DNA of 64,000 nucleotides, taken from assembly GCA_012026975.1 (NCBI GenBank), contig VEPG01000093.1, positions 43,882-107,881 of the forward strand. Reading direction: 5' to 3'. The notes under the pieces are model-generated. The model was given only the letters and a program-made list of their open reading frames with translations, ran no database searches and was not told the DNA's origin. How positions within the stretch are numbered: position 1 is the stretch's first letter; every line of letters begins with the position of its first letter. The stretch is from Desulfuromonas sp. (GTDB lineage: Bacteria; Desulfobacterota; Desulfuromonadia; Desulfuromonadales; BM103). The translations under genes and the position numbers were made by a program. This document shows positions 8,796-18,496 of this stretch, piece after piece.

Positions 8796-9407
8796 TCAAC
8801 TATCAGCACTGTCTTTTCCATTCCACCGTTTGAACAGTTCATGTCCGATCTCGAGTTGGTCAAGCACCTTGCCGACCACGAAGTTCACCAGGTCGTCGAG
8901 CGATTGCGGGCCATGATAGAAGGCCGGCATTGCCGGGATGACGATCGCGCCGGCCCGCGCCAGGCGCAGCAGATTCTCGAGGTGGATGACGCTCAGGGGC
9001 GTTTCGCGCGGTACCAGCAGCAGCGGCCGGCGCTCCTTGAGCATGACGTCGGCGGCCCGCTCCAGCAGCGTCTCGCTGAGCCCCGCGGCGACCCGCCCCA
9101 CGGTGCCCATCGAGCAGGGAATGATGACCATGGCATCGGCAGTATTGGAACCGCTGGCCACGGCTGCGAACAGGTCGGCATTGTCCAGACAGTCGATCCG
9201 GTCCGAGCCGAAATGCGCCCGCACCTGGCGCTGCCGCTGAACGGGATCGAGATCCCAGCCGAGCCCGGTCTCATGGTTGAGGACCTGCCGCCCCGGTTCG
9301 GAGAGAAGCACGCTGATCCGGCAATCGGCGCGCACCAGCGCCTCGGTCAGGCGCAGCCCATAGACCGAGCCGGAAGCTCCGGTGATGGCGACCAGGATAT
9401 GTTTCAT
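8796..9407 (-). CDS. ubiX: Flavin prenyltransferase UbiX
   Basis: A 203-residue flavoprotein with the N-terminal VAITGASGSVYGLRL flavin-binding loop, VIIPCSMGTVGRVAAGLSE and the PLLLVPRETPLSVIHLENL stretch. UbiX prenylates FMN to prFMN, the cofactor of UbiD-type decarboxylases, two of which are encoded in this window. One base separates it from the ubiA stop, so it is co-transcribed. In this cluster it most likely serves the late prenylation/decarboxylation stage of futalosine-route menaquinone synthesis. Confidence 0.93.
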   Translation of the reverse strand: MKHILVAITGASGSVYGLRLTEALVRADCRISVLLSEPGRQVLNHETGLGWDLDPVQRQRQVRAHFGSDRIDCLDNADLFAAVASGSNTADAMVIIPCSMGTVGRVAAGLSETLLERAADVMLKERRPLLLVPRETPLSVIHLENLLRLARAGAIVIPAMPAFYHGPQSLDDLVNFVVGKVLDQLEIGHELFKRWNGKDSADS

Positions 9408-9408
9408 G

Positions 9409-10281
9409 TCAGACCAGGACGTCCGCCAGGGTAAAAGCGAAGATCGTTACGCTGATGTAGCCGTTCATATTGAAAAACGCCGCATCCAGCCGCGACAGGT
9501 CCCGCGGCTGGACCAGTTGGTGCTCGTAAGCGATCAGGGCGCTGATCACGGCAATCCCCGCGTAGTAGAGCCACCCCAGCGGCAGCCCGAAGGGGAGCAA
9601 CAGCAGCAGGGCAATCATCCCGCCATGGAGCAGCTTGCCGAGCAGGATGGCGTTCTTTGTGCCGAGGCGCACGGGGATCGAATGCAGCCCCTTGGCCCGA
9701 TCGAAGTCGACATCCTGCAGGGCATAGAAGATGTCGAAGCCCGTCACCCACAGCAGGACCGCCGCCCCCAGTACCAGCACCGGCCAGTCGATATCGCCGC
9801 GCAGAGCAATCCAGGCGCCCACCGGCGCCGCCGCCAGACAGAGCCCGAGCACCACATGAGCGAAGGCGGTAAAGCGCTTACAGTAGGCGTACAGGACAAA
9901 AAAGCCGATCGCCACCGGAGCCAGCTCCAGACACAGCGGGTTGAGCATTGCCGCCGCTGCCAGCAGCAGAACGATTGCCACCACCACCATCACCCACGAT
10001 TCGGCCAGGGTTACCTTGCCGGCCGGCAGCGGGCGGATGGCCGTGCGCGGATTCTGCGCGTCGATGCGGGCATCGATGATACGGTTCAGCCCCATTGCCG
10101 CGGTACGCGCGCCGACCATCGCCAGGCAGATCCAGCCGATCTGGGCTGCCGTCGGCGGCTTGCCGCTGGCCAGGGCGGCCAGAATCGCCCCCATCAGGGC
10201 AAACGGAAAAGCGAACACCGTGTGGGAGAATTTGATCATCTCCAACAGGGTGACGACCTTTGTCCAAACTGTGCTGCCCAT
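9409..10281 (-). CDS. ubiA: UbiA-family polyprenyltransferase (MqnP-like)
   Basis: A 290-residue integral membrane prenyltransferase with many hydrophobic helices. The two Asp-rich diphosphate/Mg2+ motifs are NRIIDARIDAQNPRT and DVDFDRAKGLHSIPVRLG. In futalosine organisms a UbiA homologue attaches the isoprenoid tail to 1,4-dihydroxy-6-naphthoate, and context between UbiX and UbiD supports that role over ubiquinone synthesis. I place the start at ATG 10281, with a GGTGA ribosome-binding site some 11 bases upstream. A GTG at 10296 would add five residues and has no better site. Confidence 0.9.
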   Translation of the reverse strand: MGSTVWTKVVTLLEMIKFSHTVFAFPFALMGAILAALASGKPPTAAQIGWICLAMVGARTAAMGLNRIIDARIDAQNPRTAIRPLPAGKVTLAESWVMVVVAIVLLLAAAAMLNPLCLELAPVAIGFFVLYAYCKRFTAFAHVVLGLCLAAAPVGAWIALRGDIDWPVLVLGAAVLLWVTGFDIFYALQDVDFDRAKGLHSIPVRLGTKNAILLGKLLHGGMIALLLLLPFGLPLGWLYYAGIAVISALIAYEHQLVQPRDLSRLDAAFFNMNGYISVTIFAFTLADVLV

Positions 10282-10413
10282 TACTGTATTTTTCACCTTT
10301 ATTGCTGAGATCTATTGCAAGCGGTCACTTTACACTGCGTGCCTGGCGGGTTCAAGCCTGCACCGCACGATAAATGCCATGCACGGCTCGCCGAGGGAAC
10401 TTCCCGAGGATTG

Positions 10414-10977
10414 TCAATGCCAGTGGCGATAGTAATGCCCGTCGAGACGCCAGCGCGGATAGGGGCCATAATACCAGGGATCATACCAGGGGTCGCGGTA
10501 CCACGGATCGCACCAGCCATCATATCTGCGCAGAGATTCCCGCGCCGCAGCCTCTTCTTCGGCCGTCGGCCAGGAATGGATGAATTTGACCGTGAGCAAG
10601 GGGAGCGCGCCGCTACCGGATTGCTCCCAGCCGACGATTTTCCCGACCACGGTGAGCAGGCGCCCCGGCTGCAGTTTCGCCCCGTCAAGTCCCGCGCCAC
10701 TGATGAGCACGCGCCCCAGCGACGGGTCAGGCTGTACGGGCCGGTCATCATCCGTCAGGCTGTAGCAGACCATCTCCACAATCACGTTTCCGGGCTCACT
10801 TATGGTGCGCTCGACGGCACCCCCCAGCAACAGCGTCCTTCCCCGGTATTCTTCCGCCGCTGCCAGCACCTTTGCCGGACGCAAGGCATGATCGACTTCA
10901 GCATAGAGTTCCGTCGGTATCGGTGAGGCGGCAAGCACAACTCCCGGCCAGAAGAGCAACAGCAGCAAATGTCGCAT
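10414..10977 (-). CDS. Slp-family outer-membrane/periplasmic protein with Tyr/Trp/Asp-rich tail
   Basis: A 187-residue exported protein. The start MRHLLLLLFWPGVVLAASP is a signal peptide, so ATG 10977 is preferred over in-frame codons further upstream that would run into ubiD. The body resembles the Slp family (EEYRGRTLLLGGAVERT, SLGRVLISGAGLDGAKLQPG, LLTVVGKIVGW). Slp proteins are usually lipoproteins, but no lipobox cysteine is visible here. The last 35 residues carry three DPWY repeats and many Tyr, Trp and His. It sits 16 bases after ubiD inside the mqn string. Function unknown. Confidence 0.75.
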   Translation of the reverse strand: MRHLLLLLFWPGVVLAASPIPTELYAEVDHALRPAKVLAAAEEYRGRTLLLGGAVERTISEPGNVIVEMVCYSLTDDDRPVQPDPSLGRVLISGAGLDGAKLQPGRLLTVVGKIVGWEQSGSGALPLLTVKFIHSWPTAEEEAAARESLRRYDGWCDPWYRDPWYDPWYYGPYPRWRLDGHYYRHWH

Positions 10978-10993
10978 GACCCTGCCTTCCTTA

Positions 10994-12370
10994 TCAGTCG
11001 TCGCCATCGAGACCGTACTCATGCCAGCGCGCATAGACCTTGGCCAGCACTCCCGGATCGCAATGCACCGGCTCACCGGATGGCAACCGACGGGCATCGA
11101 TGGCCATCTGGCTGTTTTCTATCAACAGGTCACGCTGCCAGTCAGTCCGGTTCAATACCCGCCAGAACACTGCCGATGGATCGCGGGGGTCATGATCGGC
11201 GGCACCAATGACCAGAAGCCGGGCGCCCTTCAGCAACGATGTACCCCACAGCAGTCGGGCAACCTCTTTCAGGGGACGTTTTTCGTCCGGATCGACGGTC
11301 ACCAGTGCGGCGCGGTGGAACATCCCCTCGGCTGGCAGGTGCAGGCTGCGCAAGGTTGGCAGACTCATTCTGACCAGCGGCAGGAAAAGACCGGCCGTAG
11401 CCCGTGCAAGCTGGATATTTTCCATCGGCGGCGGTCCGACCAGCGTCCATGGACAGATGGCCCCCTCCCGGGCGTGCACGCTCAACACTTTCAGCACCGG
11501 AGCGACCGTCTCGACATCATAACTGCCGGTGTGGTTGCCAAACGGCCCCTCGCTCCTGGTTGCTCCCGGCTCGATAACCCCTTCGATGACCACTTCGGCG
11601 CTGGCCGGAACCTGCAGGTCACAGCTCTGGCAGTTGCTCAATGACAACGGCCGTCCCCGCAGGTACCCGCAAAAGGCGGCCTCTTCGACATCGCCCGGCA
11701 GCGAGGCCGCAGCCGCCCAGTTCAGTATCGGGGGACCCCCGAGCGCCACAGCCACGGGCATCGCCACACCCCGGGCATGCCAGGCAGCCAGATGACGGGC
11801 AGCTCCGCTGCCGGACCGGCAGCGCATTGTCGCCGTATGGCTGTCATGAATCTGAATGCGGTACATACCACAGTTCAGTGCCCCGCCGTCCGGAGGTCTG
11901 GAATACGTTTGGGCCATCGTCAGGTACGGGCCACCGTCTCCCGGCCAGGCCGTGACCAGCGGCAGTACCCTCAATCCCTGCCTGCTATGGTTGACTGTAC
12001 GGCAGACCGGATTGTTGCCAATGGTCGGTTGCCATTCCTCTTTACCGCTCAATATGCGCAAAGCGCATTCGCCATCCACTTCCCCGGTGGCCAATAAGTC
12101 GGCCGCAAACCGATGTGCCGTCTCTTCCAGATCGGTGGTGCCAAGCGCCCACCCTACCCGCTCCAGGGAACCGAACAGATTGGCCGCAACCGGCATGGCT
12201 GTCCCTTGCACCGTCTCGAACAGCAGACCACGGCCTCTTCCCGCGCCCTTGCTCACACGGTCAACGATGCCGGCCAGCTCCAGGTATGGATCGACCAGGG
12301 TCGAGATCCGCGCCAGCTGGTCGGCCTGTTCGAGCAGGTGAATGAAACTTCTCAGATCGTCAGAGGACAT
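10994..12370 (-). CDS. ubiD: UbiD-family prFMN-dependent decarboxylase (458 aa)
   Basis: A 458-residue UbiD homologue. Family segments include DLRSFIHLLEQ at the start, NLFGSLERVGWALG, NSRQGLRVLPLVTAWPGDGGPYLTM (broken here by normal spacing), the catalytic-region ARSEGPFGNHTGSYD-like stretch (here TRSEGPFGNHTGSYD) and an ENSQMAIDARRLPSG C-terminal segment. The enzyme would use prFMN made by the nearby UbiX. Position at the head of the ubiA-ubiX-mqnE-mqnC string suggests decarboxylation of the 6-naphthoate intermediate in menaquinone synthesis. A second, longer UbiD homologue lies at 46525-48366, so which one does this step is open. Confidence 0.85.
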   Translation of the reverse strand: MSSDDLRSFIHLLEQADQLARISTLVDPYLELAGIVDRVSKGAGRGRGLLFETVQGTAMPVAANLFGSLERVGWALGTTDLEETAHRFAADLLATGEVDGECALRILSGKEEWQPTIGNNPVCRTVNHSRQGLRVLPLVTAWPGDGGPYLTMAQTYSRPPDGGALNCGMYRIQIHDSHTATMRCRSGSGAARHLAAWHARGVAMPVAVALGGPPILNWAAAASLPGDVEEAAFCGYLRGRPLSLSNCQSCDLQVPASAEVVIEGVIEPGATRSEGPFGNHTGSYDVETVAPVLKVLSVHAREGAICPWTLVGPPPMENIQLARATAGLFLPLVRMSLPTLRSLHLPAEGMFHRAALVTVDPDEKRPLKEVARLLWGTSLLKGARLLVIGAADHDPRDPSAVFWRVLNRTDWQRDLLIENSQMAIDARRLPSGEPVHCDPGVLAKVYARWHEYGLDGDD

Positions 12371-12437
12371 GCTAAACTCTGCTCCTGCCTGGGACTCTTT
12401 CGTTTGTCCCGCGCTCCGCTCTTTTCTGAGTATACCT

Positions 12438-12474
12438 GAAAAAACAAAACCCCCGACGTAATCGTCGGGGGTTT
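12438..12474 (-). terminator. Rho-independent terminator of the nuo operon
   Basis: A 9-bp perfect stem (CCCCCGACG/CGTCGGGGG) with a TAAT loop at 12450-12471, followed on the minus strand by TTTTGTTTTTT. It lies just past the nuoN stop and before ubiD, so it separates the two minus-strand strings. A TATACT -10-like hexamer at 12429-12434, just beyond, could start the ubiD transcript. Confidence 0.9.
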
Positions 12475-12495
12475 GAAATGCTCGAGAACTCTCTC

Positions 12496-13956
12496 CTAGA
12501 AGATCGCCATCTTGGCCATGGCCATGACTTCGTTCGGCAGGACACCGAGGTAGAGACTGCCGATGATGGCCAGAACGATGGTCACCAGCACACCGATCGG
12601 CATGCTGACCCAGGCATAGTCTTCGGTCGGCTCGCGGAAGTACATGTAAACCATAACCCGCAGGTAGTAGTAGAAGGAAACGGCCGAATTCAACATGCCG
12701 ATCACGGCCAGCCAGATGTACCCGGCCTTGATGGCCCCGGCGAAAAGATAGAACTTGCCGGCGAACCCCGCCGTCGGCGGGATACTCATCAGCGAGAAGA
12801 GGAAAATGGTCATCGCCACGCCGAGGAACGGCCGTTTGTAACCAAACCCGGCGAATCCTTCCAGCGTCAGGTTCTCCTCACCCTTCTTGCCGGCCAATAC
12901 CAGTACCGCAAAGGCACCCAGATTCATGAAGGTGTAGGCCAGCATGTAGAAGAGCACGCCGGAATAGCCGATCTCATTGGCCGCGACCAGGCCGACCAAG
13001 GCATAACCGGCATGCGAAATCGAGGAGTAGGCCAGCATCCGCTTGATGTTGGTCTGGGAGATGGCAACGAAGTTGCCCACGGTCATGGTCAGCACGGCCA
13101 GCACCCAGAGCATTGCCGTCCACTCAGGCTTGACGCTAAAGAAGCAGTATTCCAGGATCCGCAGGAAGGCGGCGAAGGCGGCTGCCTTCGGACCGGCACT
13201 CATAAAGGCGGTAATCGGGGTCGGCGAACCCTGATAGACGTCAGGCGCCCACATATGGAACGGCGCCGCGCCGATCTTGAACAGAAAACCGATGGAGAGC
13301 AAGGCCATCCCGGCCAAGGTCATCGGGTTCGTCAGCAGGGAAGAATGCGAGTTGAGGTAGACGCCGATTTCGGTCAAGCGCGTCGAGCCGGTCACTCCGT
13401 AGATCAGAGCGATACCATAGAGCAGGAAGCCGGTGGAGAATGCCCCAAGAAGGAAGTACTTGAGACCGGCTTCATTGGAAGCGACCTGCCCACGGAAGAA
13501 CCCGGCCAGCACGTAAAGACTGACCGACATCACTTCCAGACCGAGGAAGATGGTCATCATGTCGGTACCCGACGCCATCCACATTGCCCCGGCGGTGGTA
13601 AACAGAATCAGCGGATAGTATTCACCGACCGGGTAGCCTTCGCGGTGCAGATACTCGTCCGACATCAGAATGGTCAGTGCCGCCGCCACCAGGAAGGTCA
13701 CGTTGAAGAAGGTCGCGAAATTGTCGAGTGCCACCGCATCGGAGAAACCGTATTGCGGCGAACCCCACCCTTGCACGACCACGCCGGCAGTCACGACAAT
13801 TCCGACCAGGCTGATCCACACCGCCGGACGGGTGGTGCCACGGGGAAGAAAGACATTGATCAACAGCAGGCCCATGCCGAAGCAGACCAGGACCAGAGAC
13901 GGCATGATGGCCGCCAGGTTGACATTCTGCAGGGCGATTTGCACCAGGTTTTCCAT
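12496..13956 (-). CDS. nuoN: NADH-quinone oxidoreductase subunit N
   Basis: A 486-residue antiporter-like membrane subunit of complex I with about 14 hydrophobic segments. Markers are FLGLEVMSVSLYVLAGF (Glu of the proton channel), SNEAGLKYFLLGAFSTGFLLYG, KIGAAPFHMWAPDVYQGSPT with the conserved Lys, and the INIKRMLAYSSISHAGY-type segment (here TNIKRMLAYSSISHAGY). NuoN, NuoM and NuoL form the pumping arm in the inner membrane. It is the last gene of the nuo operon, directly followed by a strong terminator. Confidence 0.95.
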   Translation of the reverse strand: MENLVQIALQNVNLAAIMPSLVLVCFGMGLLLINVFLPRGTTRPAVWISLVGIVVTAGVVVQGWGSPQYGFSDAVALDNFATFFNVTFLVAAALTILMSDEYLHREGYPVGEYYPLILFTTAGAMWMASGTDMMTIFLGLEVMSVSLYVLAGFFRGQVASNEAGLKYFLLGAFSTGFLLYGIALIYGVTGSTRLTEIGVYLNSHSSLLTNPMTLAGMALLSIGFLFKIGAAPFHMWAPDVYQGSPTPITAFMSAGPKAAAFAAFLRILEYCFFSVKPEWTAMLWVLAVLTMTVGNFVAISQTNIKRMLAYSSISHAGYALVGLVAANEIGYSGVLFYMLAYTFMNLGAFAVLVLAGKKGEENLTLEGFAGFGYKRPFLGVAMTIFLFSLMSIPPTAGFAGKFYLFAGAIKAGYIWLAVIGMLNSAVSFYYYLRVMVYMYFREPTEDYAWVSMPIGVLVTIVLAIIGSLYLGVLPNEVMAMAKMAIF

Positions 13957-13988
13957 GAACAGGCTCCTCAGCGACGTTAATTCTGGGC

Positions 13989-15554
13989 TTATTCGTTGAC
14001 CGTGATCTTGGCAACCGACGGGGTCGGAGCCTCAACCAGCAAGGCGACCTGCTGTTTCCCCTTGACCTGCTGGATGAGATTTTCCAGTGATGGGTTCATC
14101 TTTTCCAGGAAGGTGTTCGGGTAGAAGCCAATCCAGAAGACAAAAACCAGGAGCGGAACCATCACTGCGATCTCGCGGCCCGACAGGTCCTGCAGCTCCT
14201 CATTCTTCGGGTTGGTGATCTTGCCCATCATGACCCGCTGGAACATCCACAACATGTAGACTGCGGCGAGGATCACGCCGGTGGTGGCAAAGACCGTATA
14301 CCAACGCAGTCCGCTTTCAAAGGCTCCCAGCAGGATCAGGAATTCGCCGACGAAACCGTTGGTGCCCGGAAGACCGACCGAGGAGAAGGTCATAATCATG
14401 AAAATAGTCGCGAACACCGGCATCTTTTTGGAGATCCCGCCGAAGTCTGCGATCAGGCGGGTATGGCGGCGCTCGTAAATGAACCCGACGATGAGGAACA
14501 GTGCGCCGGTTGAGATACCGTGGTTGATCATTTGCAGCATGCCGCCGGAGAGCCCCTGCAGGTTCATGGCGAAAACCCCAAGCATGACGAAGCCGAGGTG
14601 CGATACCGACGAGTAGGCAACCAGTTTCTTGACGTCATCCTGCATCATCGCCACCAACGCCCCGTAGATGATGCCGATCACCGCCAGAGTGGCAAACAGC
14701 GGGGTAAACTTCATGGCCGCCACCGGGAAAAGCGGGATGGCGAAGCGCACGTAACCGTAGGTCCCCATCTTCAGCAGAATAGCAGCCAGGATGACCGAAC
14801 CGGCGGTCGGTGCCTCGGTATGTGCGTCAGGCAACCAGGTGTGCACCGGGAACATCGGCACCTTGATAGCAAAGCTAAAGGCAAAGGCCAGGAACAACCA
14901 GGTCTGCAGATGCGCCGGCAAGTCAAGCTGATAGAAGTGGGCAATGCTGAAGCCGCTCTGAAAGGGCAGGCCCGCCTTAACCGCATAGTAGTAGACATAG
15001 ATGATCGCCACCAACATCAGCAGCGAACCGACGGCGGTGAAGATGAAAAACTTGACAGCCGCATAGATCCGGTTTTTGCCGCCCCAGATGCCGATCAGGA
15101 AGTACATCGGGATCAGCATCAGTTCCCAGAAAATGTAGAAGAGGAACACGTCGAGAGCGATGAAGGCGCCGAGCATGCCGGTTTCGAGCAGCAGCAGCAG
15201 GGCCATGAAACCCTTGGTATTTTTCTCCACCGCATGCCAGGTCGAAAGCACCGTGATCGGCATGATGAACGTCGTCAGCATGACCAGCCACAGGCTGATA
15301 CCGTCGATACCGACGTAGTAGTTCATGCGGAAGTACTCACCAATGTTGATCCACTGTGCAAACTCGACGTAGCGCATTTCCGCCGAGGTGCGAAAGGCAT
15401 CATCGAAAGCCAGCGGCAGACTGATCAGGAACGTGATCAGGGTGATGACCAGAGTCACCGTTTTGAGCAGACGGTCGGACTCTCGGGGGAGGAACAGGAG
15501 GACAACCATCCCGACAAGCGGGAAGAAGGTTATCAGGCTGAGGAGATTACTCAT
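13989..15554 (-). CDS. nuoM: NADH-quinone oxidoreductase subunit M
   Basis: A 521-residue polytopic subunit. Family landmarks are FYIFWELMLIPMYFLIGIWGG (conserved Glu), AIKVPMFPVHTWLPDAHTEAP (channel Lys), KKLVAYSSVSHLGFVMLG and SSVGLPGTNGFVGEFLIL. It is one of the three antiporter-like pumping modules of complex I. It is 32 bases upstream of nuoN and 44 bases downstream of nuoL, so all are in one transcript. Length matches the family norm of about 500-530 residues. Confidence 0.95.
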   Translation of the reverse strand: MSNLLSLITFFPLVGMVVLLFLPRESDRLLKTVTLVITLITFLISLPLAFDDAFRTSAEMRYVEFAQWINIGEYFRMNYYVGIDGISLWLVMLTTFIMPITVLSTWHAVEKNTKGFMALLLLLETGMLGAFIALDVFLFYIFWELMLIPMYFLIGIWGGKNRIYAAVKFFIFTAVGSLLMLVAIIYVYYYAVKAGLPFQSGFSIAHFYQLDLPAHLQTWLFLAFAFSFAIKVPMFPVHTWLPDAHTEAPTAGSVILAAILLKMGTYGYVRFAIPLFPVAAMKFTPLFATLAVIGIIYGALVAMMQDDVKKLVAYSSVSHLGFVMLGVFAMNLQGLSGGMLQMINHGISTGALFLIVGFIYERRHTRLIADFGGISKKMPVFATIFMIMTFSSVGLPGTNGFVGEFLILLGAFESGLRWYTVFATTGVILAAVYMLWMFQRVMMGKITNPKNEELQDLSGREIAVMVPLLVFVFWIGFYPNTFLEKMNPSLENLIQQVKGKQQVALLVEAPTPSVAKITVNE

Positions 15555-15598
15555 GGGTCTGCGCTCCTTTTATCTCATCACGTGAACGGTGTGGTTCA

Positions 15599-17590
15599 TC
15601 ATTGCAGGATGAAGATCGCCACCATGACCACCATGCCAAGGACCATGGTCAGGGCGTAGTTGTGGACCAGACCGCTTTGGGTATAGCGCAGCGCGGTGGA
15701 GAAGACGCTGACCAGCTTGCCGGTGCCGTTGACGATACCATCGACGACCTTGACGTCGAAGCCCTTCCAGCAGAAAGTTCCAAGCTTCTTGGTGCTGTTG
15801 ACGAAAAGTACATCGTAGGCCTCATCAACAAACCATTTGTTATAAACCCAGCGATGCAGCCCCGAGAACTTGCTGGTAAATTTACCCGGCAGATCGGGCC
15901 GCTTGAGATACATCCAGGTGGCGATACTGATACCGACCACGGCAATGACTACCGACAGAACCATCAGGCTGATTTCGGTAGCGGCACTGCCATGGGCCTC
16001 AATTTCGTGGAGTTTCTGGGAATGCTCGAAGACCGGGGCGAGGAAATGCTCCAGTTTATTGCCAACGTGGAAAAGATCAATCGCGTGCGGAATACCGACC
16101 AGGCCGCCAACCGTGGCCAAGCCGGCCAGCACCACCAGCGGCACGGTAATGACCCAGGGAGACTCGTGGACGTGGTCCTTGGCCTTCTTGTGGGTGCGCT
16201 GCTCACCGTAGAAGGTCATGTAGAGACAGCGGAACATGTAGAAGGCGGTCATACATGCCGTGATGGCGCCGATCACCCAGACCACCTTCATGCCACGGGT
16301 CGAGGCGAAGGCCCACCAGAGGATCTCGTCCTTGGAGAAGAACCCTGAGAAGAAGGGGATGCCGGCAATGGCCAGGCAGGAGAGGCCGAAGGTCGCATGG
16401 GTAATCGGCATGAACTTGCGCAGGCCACCCATGTTGCGCATATCCTGCGGGTCGTCGTCGACGTGGGCGTGATGCAGGGCATGGTGCATCGCGTGGATGA
16501 CCGAACCGGAACCGAGGAACAGGCAGGCCTTGAAGAAGGCGTGGGTCATCAGGTGGAAGATGCCGGCGGTGAAGGCGCCAACGCCCATGGCCATGAACAT
16601 GAAGCCCAGCTGGGAGACGGTCGAGTAGGCCAACACGCGCTTGATGTCGTTCTGGGCAAAGCCGATGCTCGCGGCAAAGATGGCAGTGACTGCACCGACC
16701 AAGGCTACCACGGCCATGGTGGTCGGACTCATGGCGAACAGCACGTTCATGCGCCCGATCATGTAGACGCCGGCCGTGACCATGGTGGCCGCATGGATCA
16801 GGGCCGAGACCGGGGTCGGGCCTTCCATGGCGTCTGGCAGCCAGGTGTAGAGGGGCAACTGCGCCGATTTGCCAGTGGCGCCGAGAAAGAAACAGAGGGT
16901 CGCAACGGTGGTTACGCCTACACCGAGCAGCATATCACCCGAGAGCAAGTGCGCCTGCTCGCTGATCTCGACAAAATTGATGGTCCACACGTTGTGCTTG
17001 CTGCCGAGAGTCCAGAAGATGGTGAACAGTCCGAGCAGGAAACCGAAATCACCAACGCGGTTCATGACAAAAGCTTTTTTCGCCGCATCACCGGCACTCT
17101 TCTTCTCGAAGTAGTAGCCGATCAGCAGGTAGGAACAAAGGCCAACGCCTTCCCAGCCAACGAACATCACCAGGGCATTGTTCCCCAGAACCAGCATGAG
17201 CATAGAGAAGATGAACAGGTTCAGATAGCAGAAGAACCGGTAGAACCCTTCCTCGCCGTGCATGTAGCCGATCGAGTAGAGGTGGATCAGTGAACCGACC
17301 CCGGTCACAACCAAGAGCATTATCGCCGACAGCGGATCGAGCAGGAAGCCCCAGTCAACCTGCAGCTGACCAACCGACATCCAGGAGGCGATCACCTGTT
17401 GGTGCACCTTCTCCGTATCGCCAAGCAGCGTAAAGAAACAGCTACAGGAAACCAGAAACGACAGGAACACCGCGCCGGTGCCGATTGCCCCGATCGCCGC
17501 CTCGTTCCGGATGAAGCGCTTGCCGAACAACCCGTTGATAATCGAGCCGACCAGCGGGAAGAAGGGGATGAGCCACAGTTTGTCGTACAT
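15599..17590 (-). CDS. nuoL: NADH-quinone oxidoreductase subunit L
   Basis: A 663-residue antiporter-like subunit, the most distal pump of the complex I membrane arm. Landmarks are VMFVGWEGVGLCSYLLIGYY (Glu), AFVMNRVGDFGFLLG, TGKSAQLPLYTWLPDAMEGPT (Lys), ATMVTAGVYMIGR and DIKRVLAYSTVSQLGFMFM. A His-rich loop (HAMHHALHHAHVDDD) lies mid-protein. The C-terminus bears the long lateral helix region typical of NuoL and ends in a last transmembrane helix. It is followed by nuoM. Confidence 0.95.
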   Translation of the reverse strand: MYDKLWLIPFFPLVGSIINGLFGKRFIRNEAAIGAIGTGAVFLSFLVSCSCFFTLLGDTEKVHQQVIASWMSVGQLQVDWGFLLDPLSAIMLLVVTGVGSLIHLYSIGYMHGEEGFYRFFCYLNLFIFSMLMLVLGNNALVMFVGWEGVGLCSYLLIGYYFEKKSAGDAAKKAFVMNRVGDFGFLLGLFTIFWTLGSKHNVWTINFVEISEQAHLLSGDMLLGVGVTTVATLCFFLGATGKSAQLPLYTWLPDAMEGPTPVSALIHAATMVTAGVYMIGRMNVLFAMSPTTMAVVALVGAVTAIFAASIGFAQNDIKRVLAYSTVSQLGFMFMAMGVGAFTAGIFHLMTHAFFKACLFLGSGSVIHAMHHALHHAHVDDDPQDMRNMGGLRKFMPITHATFGLSCLAIAGIPFFSGFFSKDEILWWAFASTRGMKVVWVIGAITACMTAFYMFRCLYMTFYGEQRTHKKAKDHVHESPWVITVPLVVLAGLATVGGLVGIPHAIDLFHVGNKLEHFLAPVFEHSQKLHEIEAHGSAATEISLMVLSVVIAVVGISIATWMYLKRPDLPGKFTSKFSGLHRWVYNKWFVDEAYDVLFVNSTKKLGTFCWKGFDVKVVDGIVNGTGKLVSVFSTALRYTQSGLVHNYALTMVLGMVVMVAIFILQ

Positions 17591-17642
17591 CTATCTATCC
17601 TCCGGACAAAGTAAGCCGTTCACAAAACCAGACAGGAGAGTC

Positions 17643-17942
17643 TCACCACTTCAACAGATTGATCTGGTCAACATCGATCGTCTCCCGGTTCCGGAAGCAG
17701 GCGATCATCAAGGCCAGACCGACAGCCGCCTCGGCCGCTGCTACGGTCATGACAAAGAATACGAAGATCTGGCCGTCCAGGCTGTTGAGATGCCGGGACA
17801 GGGCGATAAAGGTCAGGTTCACCGAGTTGAGCATCAGCTCGATGCACATGAAGATGACAATCGCATTGCGCCGAGTCAGCACACCATAAGTCCCGAGGGC
17901 AAAGAGAATGGCGCTGACAGTCAGGTAGTGGTAAACGCTCAT
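17643..17942 (-). CDS. nuoK: NADH-quinone oxidoreductase subunit K
   Basis: A 99-residue protein with three transmembrane helices. It has the NuoK pattern [26 protein letters not shown], with the conserved membrane Glu, and a second buried Glu in [14 protein letters not shown]. NuoK links the quinone-site side of the membrane domain to the antiporter modules. Length equals the usual 95-105 residues. Confidence 0.95.
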   Translation of the reverse strand: MSVYHYLTVSAILFALGTYGVLTRRNAIVIFMCIELMLNSVNLTFIALSRHLNSLDGQIFVFFVMTVAAAEAAVGLALMIACFRNRETIDVDQINLLKW

Positions 17943-17972
17943 CTGTGAATCTCCCGTTATCCCGAGTAGGGG

Positions 17973-18476
17973 TTAGACGTCCTTCTTGGCCAGCACCACC
18001 GCCCCGACAATCGCCACCAGCAGCAGGATCGAGGCAATTTCGAAGGGGAGCAGGAAATCGGTATACAGAGCCTTGCCGATCAGTTCGGTATGGCCCTCAG
18101 TCGTGATCAGGAAATCGGTCACATCACCCTCGGCACCGGTCACCCGGCCGCGCTTGATGAAGAACACGACGTTGAGCAGTACCAGCAAGCTGGCGATGGC
18201 GGCCCACACCACGCCGTGGGTGTAGCGCTTGCGTTCCTCGGTACCAAGATTCAGCAGCATGATGACGAAGAGGATCAGCACCATGATCGCCCCGGCATAG
18301 ACGATAACCTGGATGGCGGCCATGAACGGCGCATAGAGCATGACGTAGAAGATCGCCAGGCAGAAGAAGGTGTTGACCAGGGCGAGGCCGCTATTGACCG
18401 GGTTCTGGCAGCGCACCACCAGATATCCCGAAACGACAGTGACCAGCGCAACAAGATAGAAGAAGATTGTCTCCAT
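17973..18476 (-). CDS. nuoJ: NADH-quinone oxidoreductase subunit J
   Basis: A 167-residue five-helix membrane subunit. Characteristic segments are RCQNPVNSGLALVNTFFCLAIFYVML and the conserved QVIVYAGAIMVLILFVIMLLNL helix whose π-bulge takes part in coupling. It lies between nuoI and nuoK in the standard order. Confidence 0.95.
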   Translation of the reverse strand: METIFFYLVALVTVVSGYLVVRCQNPVNSGLALVNTFFCLAIFYVMLYAPFMAAIQVIVYAGAIMVLILFVIMLLNLGTEERKRYTHGVVWAAIASLLVLLNVVFFIKRGRVTGAEGDVTDFLITTEGHTELIGKALYTDFLLPFEIASILLLVAIVGAVVLAKKDV

Positions 18477-18496
18477 GGTTTACACGCTCCTCCGGC

